Shown one piece after another: positions 51,225-60,122 of a DNA stretch of 64,000 nt; the stretch's first letter is position 1, and each line of letters begins with the position of its first letter. The stretch comes from Salinibacillus xinjiangensis. GTDB lineage: Bacteria > Bacillota > Bacilli > Bacillales > Alkalibacillaceae. The stretch is from assembly GCF_009649735.1 (NCBI RefSeq), contig NZ_WJNH01000001.1:248001-312000 (forward strand). The letters run 5' to 3'. The position numbers and the translations under genes were made by a program. Below the pieces are notes generated by a model. That model was not told where the DNA came from, did no database searches, and was given only the letters and a program-made list of their open reading frames with translations.

Positions 51225-52568
51225 ATGAGTAATCTTCAAAACAACCCTACTGTAGAAGGCACGGACTTAAAGGCTAATAATAAGTTAAAAATTATGGGCA
51301 TTGACGCCCCTATCTTTTTCGCTATTGTCGTTGTTTTACTTATTGGTATTTATATGGAAGCTCTACCTGTAAATCTAGCAAGTGGTCTCATCGTAGCTAT
51401 GGTATTAGGGATACTCTTAATGTGGATTGGGGACCAAATTCCAGTCTTCAACACATTTGGTGGCGGCCCTATCCTATGTATCTTAATTCCAGCCCTATTT
51501 TTATATTGGGGAATTCTACCTGAAAGTGTTGGAACGTTGACAGATACATTTTACAACGAAATTGGATTTTCTGACTTTGCTGTAACTGGGATTATTGTCG
51601 GTAGTATTCTAAGTATGGACCGAAAACTGTTGATGAAAATTGGGGTTCGCTTCTTTGTTCCTCTTCTCGGTGCTGTGGTTTCCGCTCTTTTAATTGGCGG
51701 ACTTGTTGGACAGCTAATTGGATTTGGCTTTGCTGAAACATTATTTTATGTCGTTGGGCCGATTATGGGCGGCGGTATGGCCGCTGGTGCAGTACCTATG
51801 TCTGAAATTTTCGCCTCTACTGCTGGTGGAGACGCCGGTGATGTTCTGGCTAAAATTGCTCCTGCCGTCATGGTTGGGAACATGATTTGTATTCTCGCTG
51901 CTGGTGCCCTTAACGGTTTAGGAAAACGAAAAAATCGTTCCAAAAACTTCTCCGGTGATGGAGAAATGCTACGCCGTAAAGATGGGGAGAAAAAGCTTGA
52001 TTTAAGTTCAAAATCATCTGGTTTTCCATTTTCGATTAATAGTCTCATTATTGGGATCATCATTGCTACTACCGTTTTTGCATTCGGTAAAATTGTGGCA
52101 GAAATTTTCCCAACCTTCCACTCCTATGTGTACATTATTTTAGGAGCAGCCGCTTTAAAGATTTTCAATGTTTTACCGGAATATATTGAGAAGGCTGCAG
52201 AAGATTGGTACGACTTGATTACGAAGGCATGGGTTCCTGCAATCTTGGTAGCGATCAGTGCGGGTATGGTTGATTTCAAAAGTGTCATTCAAATCGTAAC
52301 TGACCCAAGCTATATCACATTAGCAGTCATGACTGTTGTGATTGCTATATTTGCAGCTGGATTTTTGGGACTCTTAGTTGGATTCTATTTTGTCGAGTCC
52401 GCAGTCGGTGCTGGGCTTGGTATGGCCGACATGGGTGGTTCTGGTGATGTTGCCGTACTTAGTGCCGCCGACCGAATGGGCCTGATGCCATTCCTACAAA
52501 TTTCATCACGTATTGGTGGAGCCATAATGCTAGTAATTCTATCTATTTTAGCTCCATTCTTGATGTAA
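51225..52568 (+). CDS. 2-hydroxycarboxylate transporter (CitS/MleP/CimH family)
   Basis: A 447-residue carrier with about 11 helices and two re-entrant loops. The GG-rich loop motifs VVGPIMGGGMAAGAVPMSEI (about 176-195) and VESAVGAGLGMADMGGSGDV (about 387-406) are the hallmark of the 2-HCT family, which moves citrate, malate or lactate with Na+ or H+. A hydrophilic, charged stretch (about 225-265) splits the two halves. The operon context points to malate or tartrate as cargo. Confidence 0.92.
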   Translation: MSNLQNNPTVEGTDLKANNKLKIMGIDAPIFFAIVVVLLIGIYMEALPVNLASGLIVAMVLGILLMWIGDQIPVFNTFGGGPILCILIPALFLYWGILPESVGTLTDTFYNEIGFSDFAVTGIIVGSILSMDRKLLMKIGVRFFVPLLGAVVSALLIGGLVGQLIGFGFAETLFYVVGPIMGGGMAAGAVPMSEIFASTAGGDAGDVLAKIAPAVMVGNMICILAAGALNGLGKRKNRSKNFSGDGEMLRRKDGEKKLDLSSKSSGFPFSINSLIIGIIIATTVFAFGKIVAEIFPTFHSYVYIILGAAALKIFNVLPEYIEKAAEDWYDLITKAWVPAILVAISAGMVDFKSVIQIVTDPSYITLAVMTVVIAIFAAGFLGLLVGFYFVESAVGAGLGMADMGGSGDVAVLSAADRMGLMPFLQISSRIGGAIMLVILSILAPFLM

Positions 52569-52599
52569 AATCTAGTAGACTATAAATATAGGAAAATGA

Positions 52600-52640
52600 A
52601 GGAAAACATAGCGGATTCTCGTGATCTGTTGTGTTTTCCT
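52600..52640 (+). terminator. Hairpin between carrier and glycerate kinase genes
   Basis: AGGAAAACA and TGTTTTCCT, with further pairing inward (GAT against ATC), followed by ATCGTTTTAT. Possible partial terminator. Confidence 0.55.
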
Positions 52641-52686
52641 ATCGTTTTATAATGGCGACTACATATTTTGAATAGGAGTGTTAGGA

Positions 52687-53841
52687 ATGAAGGTCCTCAT
52701 TGCTATGGACTCATTTAAAGGAAGTATTTCATCGATAGAAGGAAGCAAAGCAATTTCCCAAGGTATACACGAGGTTTACCCAGCTGCGGAAACTGTAACC
52801 CTTCCCCTAGCTGATGGTGGTGAAGGAACAGTTGAGGCATTGGTTCACGCCACATCAGGTCAGTGGATTGAAAAATCAGTGACAGGTCCATTGGGTGAAC
52901 CTGTTGAGGCTTTGTATGGAATTTCAGGTGACGGGAAAACCGCAATAATTGAAGTGGCTGCTGCGTGTGGACTCCCACTCATTCCACGAGATTCCCTTGA
53001 TCCGTTAAAGGCCACGACCTATGGTGTAGGGGAATTGATTTTAGATGCAATAGATAAAGGCTGCCGGCATTTTATTGTTGGCCTAGGTGGTAGTGCGACA
53101 AACGATGCTGGGGTCGGGATGCTTCAAGAACTAGGATTCCGTTTTGAAAATAATCAAGGTGAAGAGGTTGGATATGGTGGAGGTGCCCTAGCGGATATCG
53201 AGCACATCAACACAGACAATATCCATCCTTCCGTTAAAGAATGTACCTTCCAGGTTGCCTGTGATGTGAAAAATTTCTTACATGGAACAGATGGTGCGGC
53301 TTATGTTTACGGACCGCAAAAGGGTGCGACAGATGAAATGGTTCGTGAATTGGATGAGGGGCTTAAGCATTTTGCTGAACGTGTTCGAGATCAGCTAGAT
53401 ATAGATATTCATTCCATCGAGGGTGCTGGAGCCGCTGGCGGGTTAGGCGCTGCTTTTTCAGGATTTTTAAATGGTCAGCTACAATCTGGTATTGAGCTTG
53501 TCCTCGAAGTTATTGATATGGAAAAACAGCTCCAGGATGTGGACTTCGTAATCACTGGTGAAGGTATGCTTGACGGACAAACATCGATGGGAAAAGCACC
53601 AATTGGCGTGGCTCAGATGGCTAAGAAACACGGCATTCCTGTCATCGCCCTTGCTGGAGCGGTAAACCAGGAACAATTTACTTTAAATGACCGGGGAATG
53701 ACGTCCTGCTTTTCCATATTATCGGCACCAATGTCCTTAGACGACGCTATGAATTCAGTTATTGCATATAAAAATTTACAGTTTACAACCAATCAATTAT
53801 TTCGATTAATCAAAGGTTCAGAAGCTTTTCATTCCAAATAG
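52687..53841 (+). CDS. Glycerate kinase (GlxK/GarK type)
   Basis: About 384 residues. MKVLIAMDSFKGSISSIEGSKAI is the classic N-terminus; LPLADGGEGTVEAL (about 42-55), VGLGGSATNDAGVGMLQELGFRF (about 136-158), GAGAAGGLGAAFSGFL (about 246-261) and TGEGMLDGQTSMGKAP (about 288-303) complete the family pattern. Type I enzymes make 2-phosphoglycerate. A GTG opens the frame three codons earlier, but AGGAG is better spaced for this ATG. It serves as the exit step of tartrate or glycerate breakdown. Confidence 0.93.
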   Translation: MKVLIAMDSFKGSISSIEGSKAISQGIHEVYPAAETVTLPLADGGEGTVEALVHATSGQWIEKSVTGPLGEPVEALYGISGDGKTAIIEVAAACGLPLIPRDSLDPLKATTYGVGELILDAIDKGCRHFIVGLGGSATNDAGVGMLQELGFRFENNQGEEVGYGGGALADIEHINTDNIHPSVKECTFQVACDVKNFLHGTDGAAYVYGPQKGATDEMVRELDEGLKHFAERVRDQLDIDIHSIEGAGAAGGLGAAFSGFLNGQLQSGIELVLEVIDMEKQLQDVDFVITGEGMLDGQTSMGKAPIGVAQMAKKHGIPVIALAGAVNQEQFTLNDRGMTSCFSILSAPMSLDDAMNSVIAYKNLQFTTNQLFRLIKGSEAFHSK

Positions 53842-53859
53842 GTTGAGGAGGAAAGATAG

Positions 53860-55047
53860 ATGAAAATTACAGATGTACAAGTGATTCGAGCAAATCGTTT
53901 TTTATATGTAAAAGTGTTTACCGATGAAGGATTAACAGGTCTCGGGGAATCAGGAGCATGGGGCTTTTTAGATGCTTCAGCTGAAGCTGTGAACACATTT
54001 AAATCCTATTTAATTGGTAAAGACCCACTACAAATTGAGCACCACTGGCAGTATATGTATCGCTCCTTCCATTTTAGAGGTGCTGCGATTATGGGGGCCA
54101 TTAGTGCAATCGACATTGCGCTCTGGGACATTGCAGGTAAATGGTTTAACGTCCCGACATATATGCTGTTAGGTGGAAAAACGAGAGACAAAATTAGAAC
54201 CTATTACCACGTGGCGGGTGAAACGACAGAAGAGCTTGTAGCCAATTGTGTAAAGGCGAAGGAACAGGGATTTAATGCGATTGGGCACCTCTCCCCTTTC
54301 CTAGATGAGCCAAGAAGTAAACCATATTTCCTCCCTTATGCTCGTATGATAAATGAAGCGGCTGATCGTGTTGGAATGATTCGAGATGCGGTTGGGAATG
54401 ACATGGACTTGTGCTTGGAATTACACCGCCGGATGAAACCTGGTGAGGCTGTAGCTTTCGCCCAAGCTGTTGAGCAATATCATCCATTTTTCCTAGAAGA
54501 TCCAACTACACCGGATAATTTTGATTCCATGGGATTGATTGCCGAAAAATCAACAGTACCGATTGCGACTGGTGAGCGAATTCACACTATCCAAGAATTC
54601 GAAATGCTAATGTCACGCAATGCTATGTCCTATGCTCGTACCAGCGTTTGTGTATGTGGCGGTATTACAGGAACGAAAAAAATTGCCGCCATCGCAGAAG
54701 CACATGGTGTTCAGGTTGTGCCCCACAATCCACTAAGTCCTGTCAGCACAGCCGCTTGTATGCAAATAGCCATTTCAACAGAAAATGTGGCCATTCAAGA
54801 GCTGCCTGATCATAGCACCGTATCAGCAACGGAAAGATATACAAGCTCCAATAAAGTGGATGAAGAGAGCTTTAAGCAAAGTGATATGGTCACATGGGTA
54901 CCTACCGTGAAGGATGGATTTATTGAAGTAGAGGATCGTGTTGGCATTGGGATTGATTTAGTTGATGATGTGGAGGAAAGATTCCCTTATGAGCGTCGGG
55001 ATGTGAATACAAGATTGCATGTGGATGGGTCTATTGTGGATCAGTGA
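53860..55047 (+). CDS. Enolase-superfamily sugar-acid dehydratase, galactonate-dehydratase-like
   Basis: A 395-residue mandelate racemase/muconate lactonizing family protein. Capping domain KITDVQVIRANRFLYVKVFTDEG, then the barrel with metal ligands in CLELHRRM (about 186), FFLEDPTT (about 211) and ATGERIH (about 238); the general-base histidine is likely in VVPHNPLSPVSTAAC (about 287-301). Where galactonate dehydratase has a Lys-x-Asn strand this protein reads NAIGHL, and its first metal ligand is Glu rather than Asp, so the reaction may differ. Context (tartrate-type dehydrogenase, glycerate kinase) suggests a tartrate or C4-C6 aldarate. It ends in a strong terminator. Confidence 0.8.
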   Translation: MKITDVQVIRANRFLYVKVFTDEGLTGLGESGAWGFLDASAEAVNTFKSYLIGKDPLQIEHHWQYMYRSFHFRGAAIMGAISAIDIALWDIAGKWFNVPTYMLLGGKTRDKIRTYYHVAGETTEELVANCVKAKEQGFNAIGHLSPFLDEPRSKPYFLPYARMINEAADRVGMIRDAVGNDMDLCLELHRRMKPGEAVAFAQAVEQYHPFFLEDPTTPDNFDSMGLIAEKSTVPIATGERIHTIQEFEMLMSRNAMSYARTSVCVCGGITGTKKIAAIAEAHGVQVVPHNPLSPVSTAACMQIAISTENVAIQELPDHSTVSATERYTSSNKVDEESFKQSDMVTWVPTVKDGFIEVEDRVGIGIDLVDDVEERFPYERRDVNTRLHVDGSIVDQ

Positions 55048-55056
55048 TTTTGTGTG

Positions 55057-55092
55057 GAAGAAGCCCTCTTGGATAAGGGGGCTTCTTTTTTT
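55057..55092 (+). terminator. Terminator of the tartrate/malate operon
   Basis: AAGAAGCCCTC and GGGGGCTTCTT pair around TTGGATAA, followed by TTTTTTG. Confidence 0.9.
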
Positions 55093-55141
55093 GTGCTGTT
55101 GGTGGTGGGTGATTTGAGGGTGCAAGGCGGGCGTGCGGGTT

Positions 55142-55476
55142 GCTGAAGTTTATCTATTTAAGGCTAAAGTTTAAGTATATTTTACTGAAGATGGTTGTTT
55201 TGGCTAAAGTTTCCTGTTTATTTGCTAAAGTAGAGATTTGGATTGCTATAGATTTCATTAAAATAACTAAAGATACTGGATTAAATGCTGAACCTAGGCT
55301 GACTGTACCTTAGCCGGGTCCCATGCTAAACAACCTCTCATTTTTGCTGAAGATATATTTATTTTTGCTGAAGACCCCCGATTATGCTAAAGATTATTAT
55401 ATGTTCGCTAAAGTTTAAAATCAGATTGCTGAACCATGCTACCCAATTGCGAAAGGTCATCCACCAAATGCAAAAT
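55142..55476 (+). repeat. 21-nt phased heptamer array D (two 8-unit modules)
   Basis: Module 1 units start at 55142, 55163, 55184, 55203, 55224, 55245, 55266, 55287; module 2 at 55325, 55346, 55367, 55386, 55407, 55428, 55449, 55470. Both have steps 21, 21, 19, 21, 21, 21, 21, and lie 38 nt apart. Units 1-5 are close to GCTRAAG; 6-8 decay (GCTGAAC, GCGAAAG, GCAAAAT in module 2). The array sits between two convergent terminators. Confidence 0.9.
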
Positions 55477-55487
55477 CAAACCCCATC

Positions 55488-55524
55488 AAAAAAACAGCCA
55501 CTCTCTCCAAAAGAGAATGGCTGC
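55488..55524 (-). terminator. Terminator of the gntP-type operon
   Basis: On the minus strand AGCAGCCA-TCTC and GAGA-GTGGCTGT pair, followed by TTTTTTG. Confidence 0.85.
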
Positions 55525-55543
55525 TTAAACTTACGTTGTAATC

Positions 55544-56908
55544 TTAGAGTCCTGGTAAAATTCCAGTGAATAAGCTCAAAATAAACACAACACCTAATGC
55601 AGTTAAACCTGCTACAAATCCACCGAGTGACCAAGCCTTGATTGTTTGAACGATGGTAAGTTTTCCAAAGCGGTTTACAACCCAGAAACCAGAGTCGTTT
55701 GGTAAAGAAAGACCGACGGCACCAGCACAAATTGCAAGTCCAAGTAGTACTGGAGATGTACCTAATTCGACTGCCATTGGCCCAAGGATACTTGATGTTG
55801 TAACAAGTGCTACAGTTGCTGAACCGAGTGATGCACGTAGGATTTGTGAAAAAATAAAGGCTAGCAACAGAACTGGGATACTCCAACTTTGCATAGTTGA
55901 GATTAAGTGATCACCAATTCCACTCTCATTAATGACCGCACCAAATGCACCACCAGCACCCGTAATCAAGATAATCATTCCGGCTGAATTAATCGCCTCT
56001 GTGTAGATGTTATCTTTTGTTTGAGAAAGATAAGGTCTTAATACAATTAAAGCAATGACTACACTAATAAATAGGGCAACGTTTTTATCCCCGATAAAGC
56101 CTAATACAGTCGCTGCACCTGTACCTGGGAACAAGAGGTCAGATATTGTATTGGAAAGAATTAAAACAATTGGCAAAGCTAGTAATCCAAGCGATAAACC
56201 AGTACTAATTTCTTTCTTCGGTGTAACCTCTTCAACTGTTGCAGACGTTTCAGAAACTAGTGCATCTTCATCCACTTCACCAGAGTGCTTCACACGCTTT
56301 CCAATAAACATTCCGTAGAAATATCCACCTACTAATGTGGCAGGAATGGCACAAAGTAAACCATAAATAATAAATAGTCCTAAGTCAGACCCCGTGTTCT
56401 CAGCTACAATTAAAGGACCTGGCGTTGGTGCAATCATACTATGGGAAACAATTAAACCAACACCTAAAGCGGTTACAAATGAAACAATTGAAATGCCTGT
56501 TTTCTTAGATAAGCTTTTAATAAGTCCACTTAAAATAACGAACGCTGCATCAAAATATACAGAAATCGAAACTGCTGTACCGGTGATGGCTAGTCCAGCG
56601 GGTGATTTTTTCACTCCAAATAGCTTTAATACAGCTTGTGCAATTTTTCCAATCGCTCCGGAAGCGGCCAAGAACTGACCAAAAATGACACCAAGACCAA
56701 TTAAAATCCCGACACCTGTTAAGGTACTACCAAATCCTGATGCGGCTATACCCGGAACTTCACTGATTGGTAAGCCAATAACAATCCCTGTACCTAGCGC
56801 AACCCCGATGAGCGCTAGGAATGGTTCTAATTTCACTTTTAATATGAGGAAAAATAAAGCTGCAAGTGAAAGCAAAAATACGATTATAAGTGCATTACCT
56901 GTCATCAT
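55544..56908 (-). CDS. GntP-family gluconate/sugar-acid permease
   Basis: A 454-residue carrier with about 12 helices. GIAASGFGSTLTGVGILIGLGVIFG (about 50-74), DAAFVILSGLIKSLSKKTG (about 119-137), the SHSMIAPTPGPLIVAENTG loop (about 155-173) and the late LCAGAVGLSLPNDSGFWVVNRFG are typical of the GntP family, which imports gluconate, glycerate or four-carbon sugar acids with H+. The neighbouring four-carbon-acid kinase and reductase suggest a threonate/erythronate-like cargo. It is the last gene of a three-gene minus-strand operon. Confidence 0.92.
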   Translation of the reverse strand: MMTGNALIIVFLLSLAALFFLILKVKLEPFLALIGVALGTGIVIGLPISEVPGIAASGFGSTLTGVGILIGLGVIFGQFLAASGAIGKIAQAVLKLFGVKKSPAGLAITGTAVSISVYFDAAFVILSGLIKSLSKKTGISIVSFVTALGVGLIVSHSMIAPTPGPLIVAENTGSDLGLFIIYGLLCAIPATLVGGYFYGMFIGKRVKHSGEVDEDALVSETSATVEEVTPKKEISTGLSLGLLALPIVLILSNTISDLLFPGTGAATVLGFIGDKNVALFISVVIALIVLRPYLSQTKDNIYTEAINSAGMIILITGAGGAFGAVINESGIGDHLISTMQSWSIPVLLLAFIFSQILRASLGSATVALVTTSSILGPMAVELGTSPVLLGLAICAGAVGLSLPNDSGFWVVNRFGKLTIVQTIKAWSLGGFVAGLTALGVVFILSLFTGILPGL

Positions 56909-56947
56909 AAGAACTTTCTCCTTTGTCTAGTTAGTATGGTTTATTTT

Positions 56948-58369
56948 TTATTTATCTTCAAGCAAGACAACGACATCTTTTAACGTGTCAACGGCTCCTA
57001 CATTGCCTGGGAAGATGACGTATGGAATGTGTGGGAATGTACTTTCATTTCCGGTTTTCCATACAGGAATTCCTGGTGCAATTTGGCCAGCAACGGTTGC
57101 TCGTTTCACCCGTAATCCATTGGTGCCAACATCACTAGACGTGATTCCCCCTTTGGCAATAAGATAATTGGGGCGAACTTGAAAATCTCGGACGATACTC
57201 GTGACCGCGTCTGAAATTTCAACGGATAACTTTAATTCTTCTTCCTTTTTGTTTTCTCCGAGATCCAAACGCTCTCGTTTTGTATAAATGACGGTTGTCA
57301 CACCACTCGCCACTTGCTCCTCAGCCTCCGCTTTAACTCGGGCCACTTCTTGTTGGAAAGCTTCCTTGTCTAACACAAGGTGAACATCAAGTTCAATAAA
57401 GTTTAGATTAGATAACGTTTTCAGTGCTTCTAGCTGCTGAGTCGTTTTTTGCACGTGTGATCCGACAACGACTAGTCCACCGTTTTGCAGATTTTCTTCT
57501 ATCAATTCATCTCTAGTCAGTAATGGTCGTGATGAAATGTTTCCTATCACCTTTGTAAATGCTGCAGCTGTTCGGAATAAAAAGTTTTTGCCTTGGTTCA
57601 TTGCTTTAATAAGACCTATGGAAAAAACTCGAACGTCCGCTTCTTCAATAGCATTGACGACAACCTTTCCAAAATCTGAAGTTTCAAGTAACTGCTGTTC
57701 AATCGTATCAATATCTAAATCTCGTATGGTTTCTAGAGAAATATAAGTTACATCCTCTTTAGCAAATTGACCTTTTGTTTTCTCTTCTACCCATTCTCCT
57801 AGATGACTAGATTGATAGCCAAAGGTACGATCCTTCGCAAATTCTGTTTCACCGGCTGGCACGAGGTTGTCCCCATCCTGAACATAGTGGGTGTTATCGA
57901 TTGTAAGACGGCCACCCTCCTTGAAAAATGGTAGAATCACTTCCCCATCGATACGCTGATCACTAGCTTCTTTTAAAACCTCTGTTTCTAATGGATAGTG
58001 CCCACGTAATGTAGAATCCCCTCGGCTAATAATCAAGTAAGGCTGGTCATGCTTTTGAGCAACTCGAGCCACACGCTCCGCAATATCCCGATGAACCTGC
58101 TCGGTTTCGCTTGCTGTAAACGCTCTCGAATTCGTTAAAATAAAGAATATTGGCGAATCCTCCTGGAAGCCTCGTTCAATCGTTTCTTCAGACCAATCGG
58201 TATAAACAGAAACTCCATGAACCGTTTGAACCCCAGTTGGATCGTCATCTAATACGACCATTTTATGTTGAAATGTGGGATAGACTTCCTCCCATAGCTT
58301 CTGAACGGCCGCTTCATCTACCGGCTTGAGCTTATCGTATACATTAGTGAACGTTTTGTAGTTCGTCAT
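56948..58369 (-). CDS. Four-carbon acid sugar kinase family protein (OtnK/DUF1537)
   Basis: A 473-residue two-domain kinase. The N-terminal substrate domain holds VVLDDDPTGVQTVHGVSVYTDW (about 38-59) and ISRGDSTLRGHYPLE (about 134-148); the C-terminal nucleotide domain has YLIAKGGITSSDVGTNGLRVKRATVAGQI (about 404-432). The family phosphorylates D-erythronate, L-threonate or ketotetronates. It overlaps the upstream reductase gene by 26 bp, so the two are translationally coupled. The usual aldolase OtnC and isomerase OtnI are not in the window. Confidence 0.88.
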   Translation of the reverse strand: MTNYKTFTNVYDKLKPVDEAAVQKLWEEVYPTFQHKMVVLDDDPTGVQTVHGVSVYTDWSEETIERGFQEDSPIFFILTNSRAFTASETEQVHRDIAERVARVAQKHDQPYLIISRGDSTLRGHYPLETEVLKEASDQRIDGEVILPFFKEGGRLTIDNTHYVQDGDNLVPAGETEFAKDRTFGYQSSHLGEWVEEKTKGQFAKEDVTYISLETIRDLDIDTIEQQLLETSDFGKVVVNAIEEADVRVFSIGLIKAMNQGKNFLFRTAAAFTKVIGNISSRPLLTRDELIEENLQNGGLVVVGSHVQKTTQQLEALKTLSNLNFIELDVHLVLDKEAFQQEVARVKAEAEEQVASGVTTVIYTKRERLDLGENKKEEELKLSVEISDAVTSIVRDFQVRPNYLIAKGGITSSDVGTNGLRVKRATVAGQIAPGIPVWKTGNESTFPHIPYVIFPGNVGAVDTLKDVVVLLEDK

Positions 58370-59261
58370 GATTTTCCACCCTCTTCACTTCTGTTTTCGC
58401 AAGCTTCTCAAAGTACTGAACCAATCCTCCGTGGTCATCGGCTTCTTTTCCGTCTGCTTTTAAAGTTTGGAACATTTCTAGAACCTGACTGGATAGCGGT
58501 AAAGGCACATTCATTTGATGTCCTGTTTCCATCACATTCATAAGGTCCTTCGCATTGATGTCGATACGTCCACCAGCTACAAAATTACGTTCTAAAATGA
58601 GTGGAACCTTTGCGTCTAGAACAGCACTTCCTGCTAAACCACCTTTTATCGCCTCATACATTTTACCGACATCGATACCTGCTTTTTGAGCTAAAACTAA
58701 CGCCTCTGACATAGCAGCAATGTTCACGTTTACAATAATTTGGTTCGCTAGCTTAGCCGTTGTCCCACAGCCATGATCTCCAACTAATGTGATATCCTGT
58801 CCCATACACGCAAGGGACGGCTTCACTTTTTCAAAAATATCTGGTTTACCTCCAACCATAATCGCAAGGGTTCCATCAATTGCTTTTGGCTCTCCCCCAC
58901 TAACCGGTGCATCTAGCATGTGCATGCCTTTTTCTACTAAACGGTCCGCAATTTCCTTGGAAGCAACTGGTGTAATAGAGCTCATATCTACTACAATCGC
59001 ACCTTCCTTCGCTCCATGGATGACACCGTTTTCATCCAATACAACGCTTTTTACATGGTTTGAGTTAGGTAGCATTGTGAAGATGACATCGCTTTCCTTT
59101 GCTACATCCTTAGGTGAATCTGCACCCTGTGCTCCTGCCTGAACCAACTGTTGAACAGCTTCTTTATTGATATCAAACACAGTTACTTGATAACCATTTG
59201 TTAAAAGGTTCTTCGTCATCGGTCTCCCCATTATTCCTAATCCAATAAAACCGAGTTTCAT
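58344..59261 (-). CDS. Beta-hydroxyacid dehydrogenase (GarR/LtnD-like)
   Basis: A 305-residue NAD(P)-dependent dehydrogenase. GFIGLGIMGRPMTKNLL (4-20) is the cofactor signature, DAPVSGGEPKAIDGTLAIMVGG (about 117-138) the substrate loop and GHGCGTTAKLANQIIVN-type segment (about 163-178) contains the catalytic lysine. Members include tartronate-semialdehyde reductase (GarR) and L-threonate dehydrogenase (LtnD); pairing with an OtnK-type kinase favours LtnD. It is the first gene of the operon, controlled by the divergent GntR gene through three TTGTATACAA boxes. Confidence 0.87.
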   Translation of the reverse strand: MKLGFIGLGIMGRPMTKNLLTNGYQVTVFDINKEAVQQLVQAGAQGADSPKDVAKESDVIFTMLPNSNHVKSVVLDENGVIHGAKEGAIVVDMSSITPVASKEIADRLVEKGMHMLDAPVSGGEPKAIDGTLAIMVGGKPDIFEKVKPSLACMGQDITLVGDHGCGTTAKLANQIIVNVNIAAMSEALVLAQKAGIDVGKMYEAIKGGLAGSAVLDAKVPLILERNFVAGGRIDINAKDLMNVMETGHQMNVPLPLSSQVLEMFQTLKADGKEADDHGGLVQYFEKLAKTEVKRVENHDELQNVH

Positions 59262-59308
59262 GTTGTCAGCTCCCTTTTTTACAACGCTTTCATTTTTCTA
59301 TGAATTCA

Positions 59309-59360
59309 TTGTACACAAAAAGTTCAATTTTGTATACAATAAATTTAAAATTGTATACAT
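59309..59360. promoter_or_regulatory. Three GntR-type operator boxes at 21-bp spacing
   Basis: TTGTACACAA (59309-59318), TTGTATACAA (59330-59339) and TTGTATACAT (59351-59360). Start-to-start distance is exactly 21 bp, two helical turns. The core resembles the B. subtilis gluconate operator ACTTGTATACAAGT. They lie in the divergent region between the LtnD-type gene and the GntR gene. Confidence 0.75.
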
Positions 59361-59473
59361 TTTATGATTTGTTCTTTAAATAAAAGCGATTTAAAACTAT
59401 ACTTAAGGTAGGATAGACCAAGGAGAAAGGAAGGATAGACAGTTCAGAACCGTCATTTGTACTGTCGACTACT

Positions 59474-60082
59474 GTGAGTCAATCAGCCTATTTAACTGCT
59501 TATGAAGCCATAAGAGATCAAATATTAAATGGAGAAATTCCACGAGGACAAAAATTAACCGAAGATAAGCTCGCATCCGAGTTAGGTGTTAGTCGAACGC
59601 CGGTGCGAGAAGCGATACGTAAACTAGAGGAAGAAGGATTGATTAAGAAAAAAAAGGTCGTCAACCCATCAGAAACCGACCTACGAAATATTTTTCATGT
59701 TCGTTCTCTGTTAGAAGGAGACGCGGCCCGCAGTGCAGCTGAATATTTAAGTGAGGAAAAGTTAATAAGATTAAAAGAGTGCGTTAAAATTGGTCGGAAT
59801 GGTACCGTTGATGAAATTATGGCGGCCAACAAAGATTTCCATGAAATTATCGTCCAGTCCAGCAACAATCCGTTCATGGCTGATGTCATTGAACGTATGA
59901 ATTCGATTATTTACTTATTTAGAAAAACAGTGGTTTACCATAATCGGCCGTTTCTCATCGATGAGCATGAGAAGATTTATGATGCGATTCTTAAGCACCA
60001 ACCAGATCAAGCTGAGGAGTTGATGAAGAAGCATTTGCGGGCGGATTTGGAATTTTGTTTGAGGTTTATTCGGGTGGAGTAG
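59474..60082 (+). CDS. GntR-family regulator, FCD type (second copy)
   Basis: A 202-residue repressor. Winged HTH about 8-70 (GEIPRGQKLTEDKLASELGVSRTPVREAIRKLEEEGLI) and a helical FCD ligand domain about 75-200 (VRSLLEGDAARSAAE, ANKDFHEIIVQSSNNPFM, LIDEHEKIYDAILKHQ). It is divergent from the sugar-acid kinase/reductase/permease operon and likely regulates it through the TTGTATACAA boxes. The GTG start chosen has no good ribosome site; the AGGAGAAAGGAAGG block lies about 40 bp upstream and no better in-frame start follows it, so the exact N-terminus is uncertain. Confidence 0.83.
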   Translation: MSQSAYLTAYEAIRDQILNGEIPRGQKLTEDKLASELGVSRTPVREAIRKLEEEGLIKKKKVVNPSETDLRNIFHVRSLLEGDAARSAAEYLSEEKLIRLKECVKIGRNGTVDEIMAANKDFHEIIVQSSNNPFMADVIERMNSIIYLFRKTVVYHNRPFLIDEHEKIYDAILKHQPDQAEELMKKHLRADLEFCLRFIRVE

Positions 60083-60122
60083 GTCGTGCCTGTTATATTC
60101 ATCCTAGCAGATATCCTTTTAA

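Noticed and set aside
53860-55047. D-mannonate dehydratase (ManD/RspA)
   Set aside because: The segments seen resemble galactonate dehydratase-type proteins more than ManD, whose Tyr/Arg pair and trailing sequence are not visible.
55142-55476. Remnant of a heptad-repeat coiled-coil gene (21 nt = 7 codons)
   Set aside because: The fixed 19-nt step shifts the frame and stop codons occur in the frames checked.
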